From Bacteroidia bacterium (lineage in GTDB: Bacteria > Bacteroidota > Bacteroidia > Flavobacteriales > Flavobacteriaceae): DNA of 64,000 bases. Below the pieces are notes generated by a model. The model was not told the origin of the DNA. It saw only the letters and a list, made by a program, of their open reading frames with translations, and did not search any database. Below are positions 44,866-54,519 of the stretch, in pieces. Both the position numbers and the translations under genes were made by a program. The DNA lies in the NCBI GenBank assembly GCA_030425285.1, contig JAUIAY010000004.1, positions 62,001 to 126,000 on the forward strand, given 5' to 3'. Numbering within the stretch: the first letter of the stretch is position 1; every line of letters starts with the position of its first letter.

Positions 44866-45537
44866 TTAAGCTTTGAAGTGCGAATTGTCCTGATGGCGTT
44901 TGATAGCACTTCTGGAAAGCACGATACCAACGGCCAACGATACAAAGGCACCAACCCAAACGCCTGGAATAAAGTCTATGAACAAAAAGAAATCATAGGC
45001 GCCATGAAAAATGATGGCTAATAACAATCCAGTCAGGTTGTATCTCATACGGTTTTCAGAAAACTTGGCCTTACCCATATAGTAACCCATTAATATGGCA
45101 AAAGTCGCATGGGCTGGAACCGCCGTAAAAGCTCGTAACAAGGCTACTTGATAACCACCTTCCAAAACATAGAAAATGTTTTCGGTTGCAGCAAATCCCA
45201 TGGATACCATAACCGCATAAATAATGCCATCATAAGGCTCATCAAAAGCTTCGCGAGTTTGTGCATAGTAACGTACAATGATATACTTACTGAACTCCTC
45301 GGTGAAGCCCACAATAAAAAAGGCTTTGATGAATTGTTCCAGAATATTGTTGTCTTCAGGAATGATGATATAATCAAAAATAATATAAAGCAGTGTCGTA
45401 ATAAAGATGCTCACAAATGCTCCAAACAAAAAACAAAAGAAGAGTAAGAGTTTAGGCTCTTTATCATACTTATCCTTCAAGTAAACATATAAAATAATAA
45501 TGGCTACGGGGGCTATTGATAAAAGTATAAGATCCAT
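44866..45537 (-). CDS. PrsW-family intramembrane metalloprotease
   Basis: A 223-residue membrane protein with about seven helices. The conserved PrsW motifs are visible: FTEEFSKY (EE pair), DGIIYAVMVSMGFAATEN, AVPAHATFAILMGYY with a histidine, and AIIFHGAYDFFLF with a second histidine. These supply the metal site. Homologues cleave membrane-bound regulators such as anti-sigma factors; the target here is not apparent. Confidence 0.9.
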   Translation of the reverse strand: MDLILLSIAPVAIIILYVYLKDKYDKEPKLLLFFCFLFGAFVSIFITTLLYIIFDYIIIPEDNNILEQFIKAFFIVGFTEEFSKYIIVRYYAQTREAFDEPYDGIIYAVMVSMGFAATENIFYVLEGGYQVALLRAFTAVPAHATFAILMGYYMGKAKFSENRMRYNLTGLLLAIIFHGAYDFFLFIDFIPGVWVGAFVSLAVGIVLSRSAIKRHQDNSHFKA

Positions 45538-45557
45538 GCTTGAAAATTATCAAATAA

Positions 45558-46115
45558 TTAGGGTTGTTGGATTTGCTTTTTAATGGCGTCCAAGATGGTC
45601 AGATAATAAGTTCTATTGCTGGCCACAAAATGACCATTGGTGTCGCTGTGCTCCAAAAGGGCAATAAATTCTTCTGTATTAACCAGTTTCAAAGCTTCAA
45701 CTTCATGTGGTTGTGGCGTTAAGCTATTCAGGTCTTGCTTGAGTTCAACGATGAAGGTATGATGAAATTCGTTGTCCGTAATCCCGTTGTCATACGATTG
45801 AAAACAAGGAAACACCCCAATCTTTATAAGCTCTTGTTCTGTAATAGCCAAATCAATCTCCTCTTGGGTTTCCCTAATAGCAGCACTTTTTATCGTTTCA
45901 CCAGCATCTACATGACCAGCAACCGAAACATCCCAAAGCAATGGGCAAATGGTTTTTGATTCAGCACGTTGTGCTAAAAGGATGTCTCCCTTTTTTGTGA
46001 AAAACCAAATATGCGCGGTATTATGATAGAAACCCTGTTTGTGAATTTCTGATTTTAAAGCCGATTGCCCAGTCGGCTTTCCAAAGGCGTCAACAATGTC
46101 TATTAATTCATCCAT
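45558..46115 (-). CDS. NUDIX hydrolase (YfcD-like)
   Basis: A 185-residue NUDIX protein. The Nudix box is at 67-87 (GHVDAGETIKSAAIRETQEE and I), with all key residues intact. The N-terminal ELIDIVDAFGKPTG and YHNTAHIWFFTKKGDILLAQR resemble the YfcD group, related in fold to isopentenyl-diphosphate isomerase. The substrate is unknown, probably a nucleoside diphosphate derivative. Confidence 0.92.
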   Translation of the reverse strand: MDELIDIVDAFGKPTGQSALKSEIHKQGFYHNTAHIWFFTKKGDILLAQRAESKTICPLLWDVSVAGHVDAGETIKSAAIRETQEEIDLAITEQELIKIGVFPCFQSYDNGITDNEFHHTFIVELKQDLNSLTPQPHEVEALKLVNTEEFIALLEHSDTNGHFVASNRTYYLTILDAIKKQIQQP

Positions 46116-46121
46116 AAGTAA

Positions 46122-46143
46122 AAAGCCTCATTTTAGAGGCTTT
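46122..46143 (-). terminator. Intrinsic terminator of the M42 peptidase gene
   Basis: Stem AAAGCCTC/GAGGCTTT with a 6-base loop, five bases beyond the M42 stop. On the minus strand it is followed by TTTTTAC. It separates the peptidase from the downstream NUDIX gene. Confidence 0.8.
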
Positions 46144-46147
46144 ATAT

Positions 46148-47236
46148 TTATTCGAAATAAGAAAACGTTTCTCCGTCCTTAATCTTCAACAAGGTTTCAT
46201 AAATCAAGCGAATCACATTTTCAACATCATCCTTATGAACCATTTCCACAGTGGTATGCATATAACGCAAAGGCAACGATATTAATGCCGATGCCACACC
46301 ACCGTTGCTGTAAGCAAAGGCATCAGTGTCAGTTCCGGTCGCACGTGATAAAGCCGACCGTTGGAATGGAATCTTTTTGTCTTCGGCAGTATCCGTAATT
46401 AAATCACGGAGTTTTTGTTGCACAGCAGGAGCATAGGCTACTACAGGTCCTAATCCAATTTCCAAATGGCCTTCTTTTTTACGCTCAATCATTGGCGTAG
46501 TCGTGTCATGCGTCACATCGGTCACAATGGCCACATTCGGCTTAATGGTTTGCGTAATCATTTCAGCACCACGCAAGCCTATTTCCTCTTGAACTGAATT
46601 AGTTATATAAAGTCCAAAAGGCAGTTTCTTTTTATTTTCATGAAGTAATCGCGCTACTTCGGCAATCATAAAACCACCCATACGGTTATCCAAGGCACGG
46701 CACACAAACTTGTCTTTATTCAGTATATGGAACTCATCCGGATAGGTAATCACACAACCCACATGAACACCCATTTTCTCAACTTCATCTTTGTCTTTAG
46801 CACCTATATCAATGGTAATGTTGTCTGGTTTTGGAGGTTCTTCTTTAGCACGATTACGTGTGTGTATCGCGGGCCATCCGAAAACGCCTTTGACAATGCC
46901 TTTTTTGGTGTGAATATTCACAATTTTACTCGGTGCAATTTGATGATCACTACCACCGTTTCTAATAACATAAATAAGCCCGTTATCTGAAATATAATTT
47001 ACATACCACGAAATCTCATCCGCATGCCCTTCAATAACAACCTTGTATTTAGCTTTCGGATTAATGACACCAACAGCCGTTCCATAAGTATCGGTTATAA
47101 ACTCATCTACATACGGTTTTAGGTAATCCATCCATATTTTTTGCCCATCCCATTCATAACCGGTTGGGGCAGCATTGTTTAAATATTTCTCTAAAAAGTC
47201 CATCGACTTTTTATTGAGTACACTCTTTTTTGCCAT
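46148..47236 (-). CDS. M42 family metallopeptidase
   Basis: A 362-residue dinuclear aminopeptidase of the M42 (glutamyl aminopeptidase / endoglucanase-like) family. Metal-binding and catalytic positions are visible: EGHADE (H71, D73), CRALDNRMGG, SVQEEIGLRGA (catalytic glutamate pair), VTDVTHDT and the final MHTTVE. Members form large tetrahedral complexes that trim peptides in the cytoplasm. It is transcribed alone, with a terminator at 46122-46143. Confidence 0.93.
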   Translation of the reverse strand: MAKKSVLNKKSMDFLEKYLNNAAPTGYEWDGQKIWMDYLKPYVDEFITDTYGTAVGVINPKAKYKVVIEGHADEISWYVNYISDNGLIYVIRNGGSDHQIAPSKIVNIHTKKGIVKGVFGWPAIHTRNRAKEEPPKPDNITIDIGAKDKDEVEKMGVHVGCVITYPDEFHILNKDKFVCRALDNRMGGFMIAEVARLLHENKKKLPFGLYITNSVQEEIGLRGAEMITQTIKPNVAIVTDVTHDTTTPMIERKKEGHLEIGLGPVVAYAPAVQQKLRDLITDTAEDKKIPFQRSALSRATGTDTDAFAYSNGGVASALISLPLRYMHTTVEMVHKDDVENVIRLIYETLLKIKDGETFSYFE

Positions 47237-47350
47237 GTTTCATTATTTTGGACTAAAATAATAATATTAATAAGATTTTAAGGTTATAGAGGCTGTAAAT
47301 TGTTAATTTTGGTTGTCAAAATTGGAATGATTTTAGATGATAGTATGGCC

Positions 47351-48028
47351 ATGAAAAGATTATTGTATCTATTTTTTATAATCCCAGGTTTTTTGCTGGC
47401 TCAAGTCAATGAGTTTGAGCAAGATTCTACCGATGTGCAGTATATTATCATTGAAGGCGATTCCATACCACATACAGCCATAAATCTCAACGAAGTAGTA
47501 TTACTGCACAAACTAAAGTTTGATAGTAGCGAAGATCGAAAACGCTATTTAATTTTAAGGCGAAAGACCGTAAAGGTCTATCCCTATGCCAAATTGGCTG
47601 CCGAGCGTTTACAGACCTTAAACGAGCGCATCGAATCCATGGAAAGTAAGCGTGATAAGAAAAAATACACAAAAATCATTCAGAAGTACATCGAAGAGGA
47701 GTTTTCCGAAGAACTGAAAAAACTCACCCGAACCGAAGGTCAGATACTTGTTAAACTCATCCATAGACAAACTGGGCAAACTACCTTTGACCTGGTCAAG
47801 GATCTCCGCAGTGGTTGGCGAGCCTTTTGGTTTAATAATACGGCAAAACTGTTTGATATTTCCCTCAAAGAAGAGTTCGACCCACTGAACAACAAAGAGG
47901 ATTACTTGATAGAGGATATCCTACAACGTAATTTTCAAAGTGGCCGATTGGAAGAACAGGAATCGGCTTTGGACTTCGACTTTTTGGAACTCACTCAAAA
48001 ATGGTTACACGATAAGAATAAGCCTTAA
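47351..48028 (+). CDS. DUF4294 domain-containing exported protein
   Basis: A 225-residue protein with a signal (MKRLLYLFFIIPGFLLAQ) and a DUF4294 domain: YIIIEGDSIPHTAINLNEVVLL, then the strongly conserved RRKTVKVYPYAKLAAERLQTLNE and LIHRQTGQTTFDLVKDLRSGWRAFWFN. The function is unknown; the family is specific to Bacteroidota. An ATG two codons upstream (47345) is an alternative start. The stop overlaps the next ATG by one base, so translation is coupled. Confidence 0.88.
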   Translation: MKRLLYLFFIIPGFLLAQVNEFEQDSTDVQYIIIEGDSIPHTAINLNEVVLLHKLKFDSSEDRKRYLILRRKTVKVYPYAKLAAERLQTLNERIESMESKRDKKKYTKIIQKYIEEEFSEELKKLTRTEGQILVKLIHRQTGQTTFDLVKDLRSGWRAFWFNNTAKLFDISLKEEFDPLNNKEDYLIEDILQRNFQSGRLEEQESALDFDFLELTQKWLHDKNKP

Positions 48029-48654
48029 TGCGACAACAATCCCAAACGGAAGAACAATTAAACGCTATCAGTCATGGTATTGGAGCCCTATTGGGTATTG
48101 CGGCTTTAGTTCTGCTGATTGTATTCAATAGCCATAAAACCGAATGGAGTTTATTCAGTGTCATTGTCTATGGCATGTCCATCATTGTGCTCTTTTCAGC
48201 ATCTACAATATACCACGCCATAAAAGGAGAGAAACAAAAACACTATTTCCGGATACTGGATCATATCAGTATCTATATTTTGATAGCGGGAACCTATACG
48301 CCTGTAACGTTAATTACTTTGGAGAAGAGTTACGGTTGGCCCATGTTTTGGATAGTTTGGAGTATCGCTGCACTGGGTCTTATTTTAAAAATATTCTTCA
48401 CAGGTAAATTTGAAGTACTATCTGTTTTGCTGTATCTGGCAATGGGTTGGCTGGTGGTTTTTGATTTCACCTACTTGTCAGAAGCTATTGGTCCCAATGG
48501 TGTGCTATGGTTGTTTGCTGGTGGTTTGGCTTATACTTTGGGCATTGTGTTTTACGCTATTGAACGTATTCCATACAACCATGTCATTTGGCATTTATTT
48601 GTTTTGGGTGGCGCCATCTGTCATTTTTTTATGGTGTTCTGGTATATTATTTAA
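48028..48654 (+). CDS. Hemolysin III / PAQR family membrane protein (TrhA-like)
   Basis: A 208-residue protein with seven predicted helices. It shows the family residues E..N..SHGIGALLG in the first segment, SASTIYHAI, LDHISIYILIAGTYTP and the last-helix HLFVLGGAICHFF, which together give the histidine/aspartate metal site of PAQR proteins. Homologues affect membrane lipid homeostasis. It is coupled to the DUF4294 gene and convergent with the GNAT gene (8-base overlap). Confidence 0.92.
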   Translation: MRQQSQTEEQLNAISHGIGALLGIAALVLLIVFNSHKTEWSLFSVIVYGMSIIVLFSASTIYHAIKGEKQKHYFRILDHISIYILIAGTYTPVTLITLEKSYGWPMFWIVWSIAALGLILKIFFTGKFEVLSVLLYLAMGWLVVFDFTYLSEAIGPNGVLWLFAGGLAYTLGIVFYAIERIPYNHVIWHLFVLGGAICHFFMVFWYII

Positions 48655-49216
48655 GGTCTGATTCCAACAGACAGTAAATAATACTATCCAAAAACTGACC
48701 GTTAAAGAGGTAATTCTCTCGAAAATGGGCTTCCTTTTTAAAACCAAACCTTACTAACAATTTTTCGGAATTGGCATTATTGGGATTAATGTTGGCCTCA
48801 ATACTGTGCAAATGCAAATCGTTAAAACCAAAATCTATGAGTCTAGTCATGGCTTCAGTCATATAACCTTTGCCCCAAAATTCAGGTTTCAAACTGTATC
48901 CAATCTCACCACGACAGCTCTCTCTAAAAAAGCGCCAATACCCAAAATACCCAATGAATTCATTGGTTGTCTTGTCAATAATAGCCCAGTTAATGCCCGT
49001 TTTATCTGTAAAGGATTCTTGGTTTCTTTTAATGGCTTCCAAAGAATCGTCCAGACTTTCATGCTTGTTAGAGTCCATGTGAGCCATGACACGTGAATCC
49101 GTTTTTAGGTAGAACATATCGGCGGCATCACCAGCATGAAAATTACGGTAAAGCAATCTGTCGCTTTCCAGTTCCGGGAAGCTTTCAAAAACGGTTTCAT
49201 TGATTTGAAAACGCAT
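48647..49216 (-). CDS. GNAT family N-acetyltransferase (RimJ/RimL-like)
   Basis: A 189-residue acetyltransferase. Features are the N-terminal LESDRLLYRNFHAGDAADMF, the acetyl-CoA-binding GEIGYSLKPEFWGKGYMTEAM, and the final NPNNANSEKLLVRFGFKKEA. Relatives acetylate ribosomal proteins or amino groups of small molecules. The acceptor is unknown. Confidence 0.92.
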   Translation of the reverse strand: MRFQINETVFESFPELESDRLLYRNFHAGDAADMFYLKTDSRVMAHMDSNKHESLDDSLEAIKRNQESFTDKTGINWAIIDKTTNEFIGYFGYWRFFRESCRGEIGYSLKPEFWGKGYMTEAMTRLIDFGFNDLHLHSIEANINPNNANSEKLLVRFGFKKEAHFRENYLFNGQFLDSIIYCLLESDLK

Positions 49217-49304
49217 AATTCGTATCTTTAAAAATAATTAATGGAATATACCTTATCTTTATCTTTAAAGTAATAAAGTATAATTTGTAGTAAATTAAAG
49301 ATAT

Positions 49305-51017
49305 ATGAGACAAATTAGCCTTCTTTTATTCGTTTTTTTTACAGGCTTGCTTCAGGCTCAAATAAGTTTTGAAGATCAAGCTGCCGATTTGGGAGTACAG
49401 CTTTCCTGCGGAACAACCTACCTGGGAAATGGGGTTTCGTTTTACGATTTCGATAATGACGGTTGGGACGATATGACCTTGAACACGGAGTTTGGTCAGG
49501 AAATTCGGTTTTTTAAGAATACCAATGGCACCTTCGTAGAGATATTCCCTACCATTCCATATTTTGAATATCAAACCAAACAGGTGAATTGGGTCGATTT
49601 TGATAATGATGGTGATAACGATTTGTTTGTGACCAGTGATTACGAAGGCAACAGACTTTTTGAAAACACGGGTGATATGACCTTTGTAGATATTTCAGTA
49701 AGTAGTGGCATAATCACCACCAATGAATTTTCCTATGGAGCCTCGTGGGGCGATTATAACAACGATGGATTTTTGGATGTTTTCGTATCCAACAGAACAG
49801 CCCTTCATAATAATATTCTTTACAGAAACAATGGCAATGGTACTTTTACGGATGTCAGTATTGAGGCAGGTATTTCAGCTTCGGGACATGGTTCCTTTTG
49901 CAGCGCTTTTTTGGATATCAATAACGACGGCTACCAGGATATTTATATTTCCAATGACAGACCACTAAACCCAAACATTTTGTATAAAAACAATGGCGAT
50001 GGCACGTTTTCCGATATCAGTGTGTCCTCTGGAACCGATGTTACTATTGATGCCATGACTGTAACTGTTGGCGATTTTAATAATGACAGTTGGTTTGATA
50101 TTTACATTACCAATGGTCCTATTGGTAATGTCCTGTTTAAGAATAATGGCGATGAAACATTTACCGATATAGCCGTGTCATCAGGTACGGTCTTCAATAG
50201 TATCAGTTGGGGAGCTTCCTTTTTTGATGCTGAAAACGATATGGATCAGGACTTGTACGTTTGTGGCGAGTTTGATGCCAACCAGACCAATTTTTTACTG
50301 GCAGCTTTTTATACTAACAATGACGATGAAACCTTCAATTTAAGCAACGAGTGTTTCCCTGATGATAATCGGGCAGCATACAGTTCAGCGGTAGGGGATT
50401 TGGATAACGACGGGTATCCCGAATTAATTGTCACCAATAGTTTTGATCAGGATATCTTCTTTTGGAAAAATACCACACCGCAAACCAATAATTGGGTAAA
50501 GATAAAACTAGAAGGCACCGAAAGTAATCGAGATGGTATTGGCTCTGTGATTGAGGTTTCTGTCAACGGCGAAAAACAGTACGCTTACACACATAATGGC
50601 GAAGGCTATTTATCCCAAAACTCTGCAACAAAAATTATTGGTACAGGAACCCACACCACTATTGACTATATCAAGGTAAAATGGTTAAGCGGTATCGTAG
50701 ATATTATGTATGATGTTCCCGTAAATCAACAAATTAATTTGGTAGAAGGCACTTTTTCCGAGTTAAGCGTTTCAGAATTCGACTTGCAGAACATCGCATT
50801 ATACCCAAACCCGGTCAATGACAACTTGGTTGTGGCTGTAAATGATAATGCCACTGTTGAGATTTACACCATTTTAGGAAAGCGCATGATGACCACCCAG
50901 GTTTCAGGTCAGACTAACAACCAACTCGATGTGTCTGCCTTACCATCAGGAATGTATCTTGTCAAAATTTCAACAGATAACGGCCAAACCGTAACCAGGA
51001 AACTCATCAAAAAATAA
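49305..51017 (+). CDS. Secreted FG-GAP/VCBS repeat protein with ASPIC/UnbV and T9SS sorting domain
   Basis: A 570-residue secreted protein: signal (MRQISLLLFVFFTGLLQAQ), then about six FG-GAP/VCBS repeats with calcium-binding motifs of the type DFDNDGWDD, DFDNDGDND, DYNNDGFLD, DINNDGYQD, DFNNDSWFD and DLDNDGYPE, an ASPIC/UnbV region (about 400-485, NWVKIKLEGTESNRDGIGSV) and a C-terminal type IX sorting domain (YPNPVNDNL...LPSGMYLVKI...RKLIKK). It should fold into a calcium-stabilised propeller and be exported to the cell surface by the type IX system. The ligand is unknown. Confidence 0.93.
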   Translation: MRQISLLLFVFFTGLLQAQISFEDQAADLGVQLSCGTTYLGNGVSFYDFDNDGWDDMTLNTEFGQEIRFFKNTNGTFVEIFPTIPYFEYQTKQVNWVDFDNDGDNDLFVTSDYEGNRLFENTGDMTFVDISVSSGIITTNEFSYGASWGDYNNDGFLDVFVSNRTALHNNILYRNNGNGTFTDVSIEAGISASGHGSFCSAFLDINNDGYQDIYISNDRPLNPNILYKNNGDGTFSDISVSSGTDVTIDAMTVTVGDFNNDSWFDIYITNGPIGNVLFKNNGDETFTDIAVSSGTVFNSISWGASFFDAENDMDQDLYVCGEFDANQTNFLLAAFYTNNDDETFNLSNECFPDDNRAAYSSAVGDLDNDGYPELIVTNSFDQDIFFWKNTTPQTNNWVKIKLEGTESNRDGIGSVIEVSVNGEKQYAYTHNGEGYLSQNSATKIIGTGTHTTIDYIKVKWLSGIVDIMYDVPVNQQINLVEGTFSELSVSEFDLQNIALYPNPVNDNLVVAVNDNATVEIYTILGKRMMTTQVSGQTNNQLDVSALPSGMYLVKISTDNGQTVTRKLIKK

Positions 51018-51299
51018 TTCAAATACATCAAACCCCATTCCTGCGAAGCAGGAAGCCGCTGTAGTCAGTATATATAACCAAATACCGTAAAGAATTTTTG
51101 AAGCCTTGGAAAAAATTCAGGTATTTGGTTATGGTTTTTATGGTTAGCGCAGAACCATAAAAAATACCTATCTACAGCAAAGGTGTTTTTTGGTCCTTTT
51201 TTGCACCCACAAAAAAGGACAATACATCAAAGTCCAACAGGAATAAATCTAGCGTTTTTTGTTTGACTCATATCTCGGCAGAAAGGCGTCCAGAAAAGT
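51018..51299. repeat. Intergenic repeat tract
   Basis: About 280 bases with no gene. It has the palindrome ATTCCTGCGAAGCAGGAA near 51041, the phrase TCTAGCGTTTTTTGTTTG at about 51247 that recurs at 57870 and 59480, and a long inverted element around 51070-51160 (TATATAACCAAATACC...GGTATTTGGTTATGG, CATAAAAA). These belong to the dispersed repeat set seen at 57 and 63 kb. Confidence 0.6.
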
Positions 51300-51728
51300 C
51301 TAACCCTTTATCACATCTTTATACTCCTCAAAAAACGCCTCAAATAAACCCATTTTCTCATTAAAAAACACCATCACCTCCTGCCAACTATTCTTATTAT
51401 GAATACTTACTTTAGCTTCCAACGGCACATAAACACGCGATATTTCCTTACCATTTTCCAAATAGCAGGTTTCTTCATATATAGCTTCAGGAAGATAATC
51501 CTCTTGCAGAATACTTTTAAGCGCTACTAACTTTTCCCAATAGTTGATGCGGTTTTCCAGATCACTTTCCACATCCAAGGACACCAAGGCCTGTTTCGTA
51601 TCAAAATGAAACTTAAAACTAAAACCCTTTATTTTGGTATTGTAGAGTAACCACTTTCTAGGGAAGGACTTTCCAAAGCTTATCCAAAACGTTTCACGCA
51701 ATTGTCGGCTTTCTTCCTTACTAAACAT
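51300..51728 (-). CDS. DUF4268 domain-containing protein
   Basis: A 142-residue cytoplasmic protein matching DUF4268 (WISFGKSFPRKWLLYNTKIKG at the start, DLENRINYWEKLVALKSIL in the middle, WQEVMVFFNEKMGLFEAFF at the end). Its function is unknown. It is 3 bases downstream of the ZIP transporter gene and probably co-transcribed. Confidence 0.87.
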   Translation of the reverse strand: MFSKEESRQLRETFWISFGKSFPRKWLLYNTKIKGFSFKFHFDTKQALVSLDVESDLENRINYWEKLVALKSILQEDYLPEAIYEETCYLENGKEISRVYVPLEAKVSIHNKNSWQEVMVFFNEKMGLFEAFFEEYKDVIKG

Positions 51729-51731
51729 AGA

Positions 51732-52403
51732 CTAGATAAAATAGGCAATAACAATTGCGGTTATAATGGTTAACATTTTAGTCAGATTGAATTTATGCCC
51801 TTCATTGCTTTCAAACAGAATCGTAGTCGAGATATGCAAAAAGATACCAATCACGATGGCCGAAATCTCATTGTAATAGGTTTTAATAAACCCAATGGAA
51901 TCCGATAAATACACACCCAGTGGTGTCATTAATGCAAACAGAATTAAAAACAGGGCAATCTTGACTTTAGATAACTGCGACTGAATAAAAAAGGTAGCCA
52001 GAATAATCGCCACAGGTAGCTTGTGTACTATAATACCATAAACCAAATGGTGGTGCGCTTCCATAGGTATACCTTCCAAAATGGCGTGAATACTCAAACT
52101 GATAAACAACACCCACGGGAATAGCGTTTTACTCTTGTCCAAATGCATGTGCCCATGTTCGGCACCTTTGGAGAAGAATTCCAGAATAATCTGAATCATA
52201 ATCCCTATCATAATAAAGATACCCACATGCTTGCTATCATGCGCATAGACTTCCGGCAAGAAACTGAAAACGGTAATCGATAATAAAAAAGCACCACTAA
52301 AGGCCAACAGCAACTTTAAATGCTTGATTTGCGAAGGCTTTAAAATAAGCACTATTAAAAAACCGACTAAAACCGAAAGAATGGGAAGTATATAGTTAAT
52401 CAT
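51732..52403 (-). CDS. ZIP family metal transporter
   Basis: A 223-residue protein with about seven helices. The helix 4-5 metal-binding residues are seen in SLSIHAILEGIPMEAHHHLVYGIIVHKLPVA, with the H...E and H..P patterns of ZIP carriers, which import zinc or related divalent ions. A histidine-containing loop (EHGHMHLDK) precedes helix 4. It is 2 bases from the upstream methyltransferase gene. Confidence 0.9.
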   Translation of the reverse strand: MINYILPILSVLVGFLIVLILKPSQIKHLKLLLAFSGAFLLSITVFSFLPEVYAHDSKHVGIFIMIGIMIQIILEFFSKGAEHGHMHLDKSKTLFPWVLFISLSIHAILEGIPMEAHHHLVYGIIVHKLPVAIILATFFIQSQLSKVKIALFLILFALMTPLGVYLSDSIGFIKTYYNEISAIVIGIFLHISTTILFESNEGHKFNLTKMLTIITAIVIAYFI

Positions 52404-52405
52404 GT

Positions 52406-53137
52406 TTATTTAAAAATCATAATAAGACGTTCCGAAGTCTTGGCATCAAACTTACGCAATTTATAATCACCAAAAACATCCAGTAAATACACACCCGCTT
52501 TTTCAAACAAGGCCTCAAAATCGGCTAGGGTAAAGGCACGTACCCGTTCCTGATACTGATAAGTCTCATCTTCATGTGTAAATGCAATATCCTTAACAAT
52601 GTAACCGTCTTCATGGTAGCGCTTCAATTCAAAGGTAATGCCTTCCACTGTTTTGGTCTCCACAGGCACTAAATTGTTAATCACATGTTCGGAGTTCATA
52701 AAATCAATAACTCCAAATCCGGTTTCGTTTAAATCGGCTTGAATAGCTTGTATGGTTTTCAGGTTATCGGCTTCATGCTCAAAATACCCAAAACTGGTAA
52801 ACAGATTAAACACCGCATCAAAATGCATTCCAAAGGGTTGACACATATCATGCACCTTGAAATGCAGACTATCATTCTCAAACTGCTTGGCGTAGGCAAT
52901 ACTGTTTTCCGACAGATCAGCTCCCGTCACATCATAACCCAATGAGTTTAAATACACCGAATGCCGCCCTTTCCCACAGGCCAGATCCAAAATGGTTCCC
53001 TGTTCGGGCAGGTTCAGGTAATTGGTCAGGTTGTCCATAAACAATTGTGCCTCGTCATAATCCCGATCCTTATACAGAATGTGGTAAAATGGTGTGTCAA
53101 ACCAAGAGGCAAACCAAGCTGTCGTGTCTTTTGTCAT
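52406..53137 (-). CDS. Class I SAM-dependent methyltransferase
   Basis: A 243-residue methyltransferase. Motif I is ILDLACGKGRHSVYL, motif II YDVTGADLSENSI, motif III near FDAVFNLFTSFGYF. The start at 53137 (MTKDTTAWFASWF) is favoured; an ATG four codons upstream (53149) is possible. The N-terminal WFDTPFYHILYKDRDYDEAQLFM is typical of a small-molecule methyltransferase group. The substrate is unknown. It heads the minus-strand series with the ZIP transporter and DUF4268. Confidence 0.9.
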   Translation of the reverse strand: MTKDTTAWFASWFDTPFYHILYKDRDYDEAQLFMDNLTNYLNLPEQGTILDLACGKGRHSVYLNSLGYDVTGADLSENSIAYAKQFENDSLHFKVHDMCQPFGMHFDAVFNLFTSFGYFEHEADNLKTIQAIQADLNETGFGVIDFMNSEHVINNLVPVETKTVEGITFELKRYHEDGYIVKDIAFTHEDETYQYQERVRAFTLADFEALFEKAGVYLLDVFGDYKLRKFDAKTSERLIMIFK

Positions 53138-53230
53138 AATAATTCCCATGAAACTAGGAATCTTTTAAGTTTCAATTCCCCAATCATGCCACAAAAATAC
53201 TGTATTTTTGCAATCTATTTAATAGGAGTG

Positions 53231-54388
53231 ATGGAGAATAATTTTAAAATGGTGGCCAAAACCTTATATGGTTTTGAAGAATTACTGGAAAAGGAATTAC
53301 GGCAACTGGGTGCTATGGATATCCAAAAAGGTGTCCGTAACGTCAGTTTTGTAGGCGATAAGGGCTTCATGTACAAAGCCAATTTAGGCCTGCGCACAGC
53401 CATTAAAATCCTCAAGCCCATTGAATCCTTTTGGGTTAAAAACGAGGAAGACCTCTATAAAAAAGTCTATAACATAGACTGGTCCCAATACGTGAAACCC
53501 ACAGGCTCTTTGGCGGTTGATGCCACCGTACATTCCAAACTGTTTACCCACTCCAAATACATTGCCCTAAAAACCAAGGATGCCATTGTCGATAAGTTTC
53601 GCGATACCACCAAGGAACGCCCGAATATCGACCTGCGGTTCCCCGATTTAAAAATCAATGTGCATATCGATAGGCAACAGTGTACCATTTCATTAGATAC
53701 CTCTGGTGAGTCTTTACATAAACGTGGCTATAAAACCGCCACCAATATCGCACCCATTAACGAAGTCCTGGCAGCAGGCATGGTCATGCTGTCCGGTTGG
53801 GATGGCCAGTGCGATTTTATGGATCCCATGTGTGGTAGTGGCACCATTTTGGCCGAAGCCGCTATGATAGCCTGTAACATTCCACCCAACCTCATGCGTA
53901 AGGAGTTTGCCTTTGAACGCTGGCAGGATTGGGATGTCGATTTGTTTGAAACCATTGAAGAATCCCTCTTAAAGAAAACCCGCGATTTCCATCATAAAAT
54001 GATTGGCTACGACAAGTCACCGTCTGCGGTAGCCAAAGCCAAGGCCAATATTAAGAATGCCCATTTAGACGAGTTTATCACCATCCAGCACGAAGACTTC
54101 TTTAAAACCCAGAAAGCAGGCGAGGGGAAGCTTCACATGTTGTTTAACCCACCCTATGGCGAACGCTTGAATATTGATATGGAACAGTTCTATGCCAACA
54201 TTGGCGATACCCTTAAACAAGGATACCCAGGTACCGATGCCTGGTTTATTACCTCCAATCTGGACGCTTTAAAACATGTGGGTTTACGACCTTCCCGAAA
54301 AATCCATTTGTTTAATGCCAAACTGGAATCCCGCTTGGTTAAATATGTTATGTACGAAGGCAGTAAAAAGGCGAAGTTTAATGGTTAA
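53231..54388 (+). CDS. THUMP-domain 23S rRNA methyltransferase (RlmL/RlmK N-type)
   Basis: A 385-residue RNA methyltransferase: THUMP domain (about 40-160, with ILKPIESFWVKNEEDLYKKV) and a Rossmann methyltransferase domain with DPMCGSGTILAEA (motif I) and LFNPPYGERL (motif IV, N2-guanine type). It corresponds to the N-terminal half of E. coli RlmKL, which makes m2G2445 of 23S rRNA. The start is the ATG at 53231 (MENNFKMVAKTLYGFEE); the open frame upstream runs antisense to the neighbouring gene and is not credible. Confidence 0.92.
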   Translation: MENNFKMVAKTLYGFEELLEKELRQLGAMDIQKGVRNVSFVGDKGFMYKANLGLRTAIKILKPIESFWVKNEEDLYKKVYNIDWSQYVKPTGSLAVDATVHSKLFTHSKYIALKTKDAIVDKFRDTTKERPNIDLRFPDLKINVHIDRQQCTISLDTSGESLHKRGYKTATNIAPINEVLAAGMVMLSGWDGQCDFMDPMCGSGTILAEAAMIACNIPPNLMRKEFAFERWQDWDVDLFETIEESLLKKTRDFHHKMIGYDKSPSAVAKAKANIKNAHLDEFITIQHEDFFKTQKAGEGKLHMLFNPPYGERLNIDMEQFYANIGDTLKQGYPGTDAWFITSNLDALKHVGLRPSRKIHLFNAKLESRLVKYVMYEGSKKAKFNG

Positions 54389-54519
54389 GGTTGTGATTCA
54401 GGTTTTATTTATGAAATATGGTTGATTAAAGAATTAATTAATTATTATAACAAAAGTCTAAAAATATATTTGCAGTATGTTTAAATTCCTGTTTTACAGA
54501 CATCGTTAACTACTCGAAA

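Noticed and set aside
52961-53230. N-terminal extension of the THUMP methyltransferase gene
   Set aside because: The 90 extra residues run antisense to the 5' end of the neighbouring methyltransferase gene and have no family resemblance; the ATG at 53231 gives the normal THUMP start.
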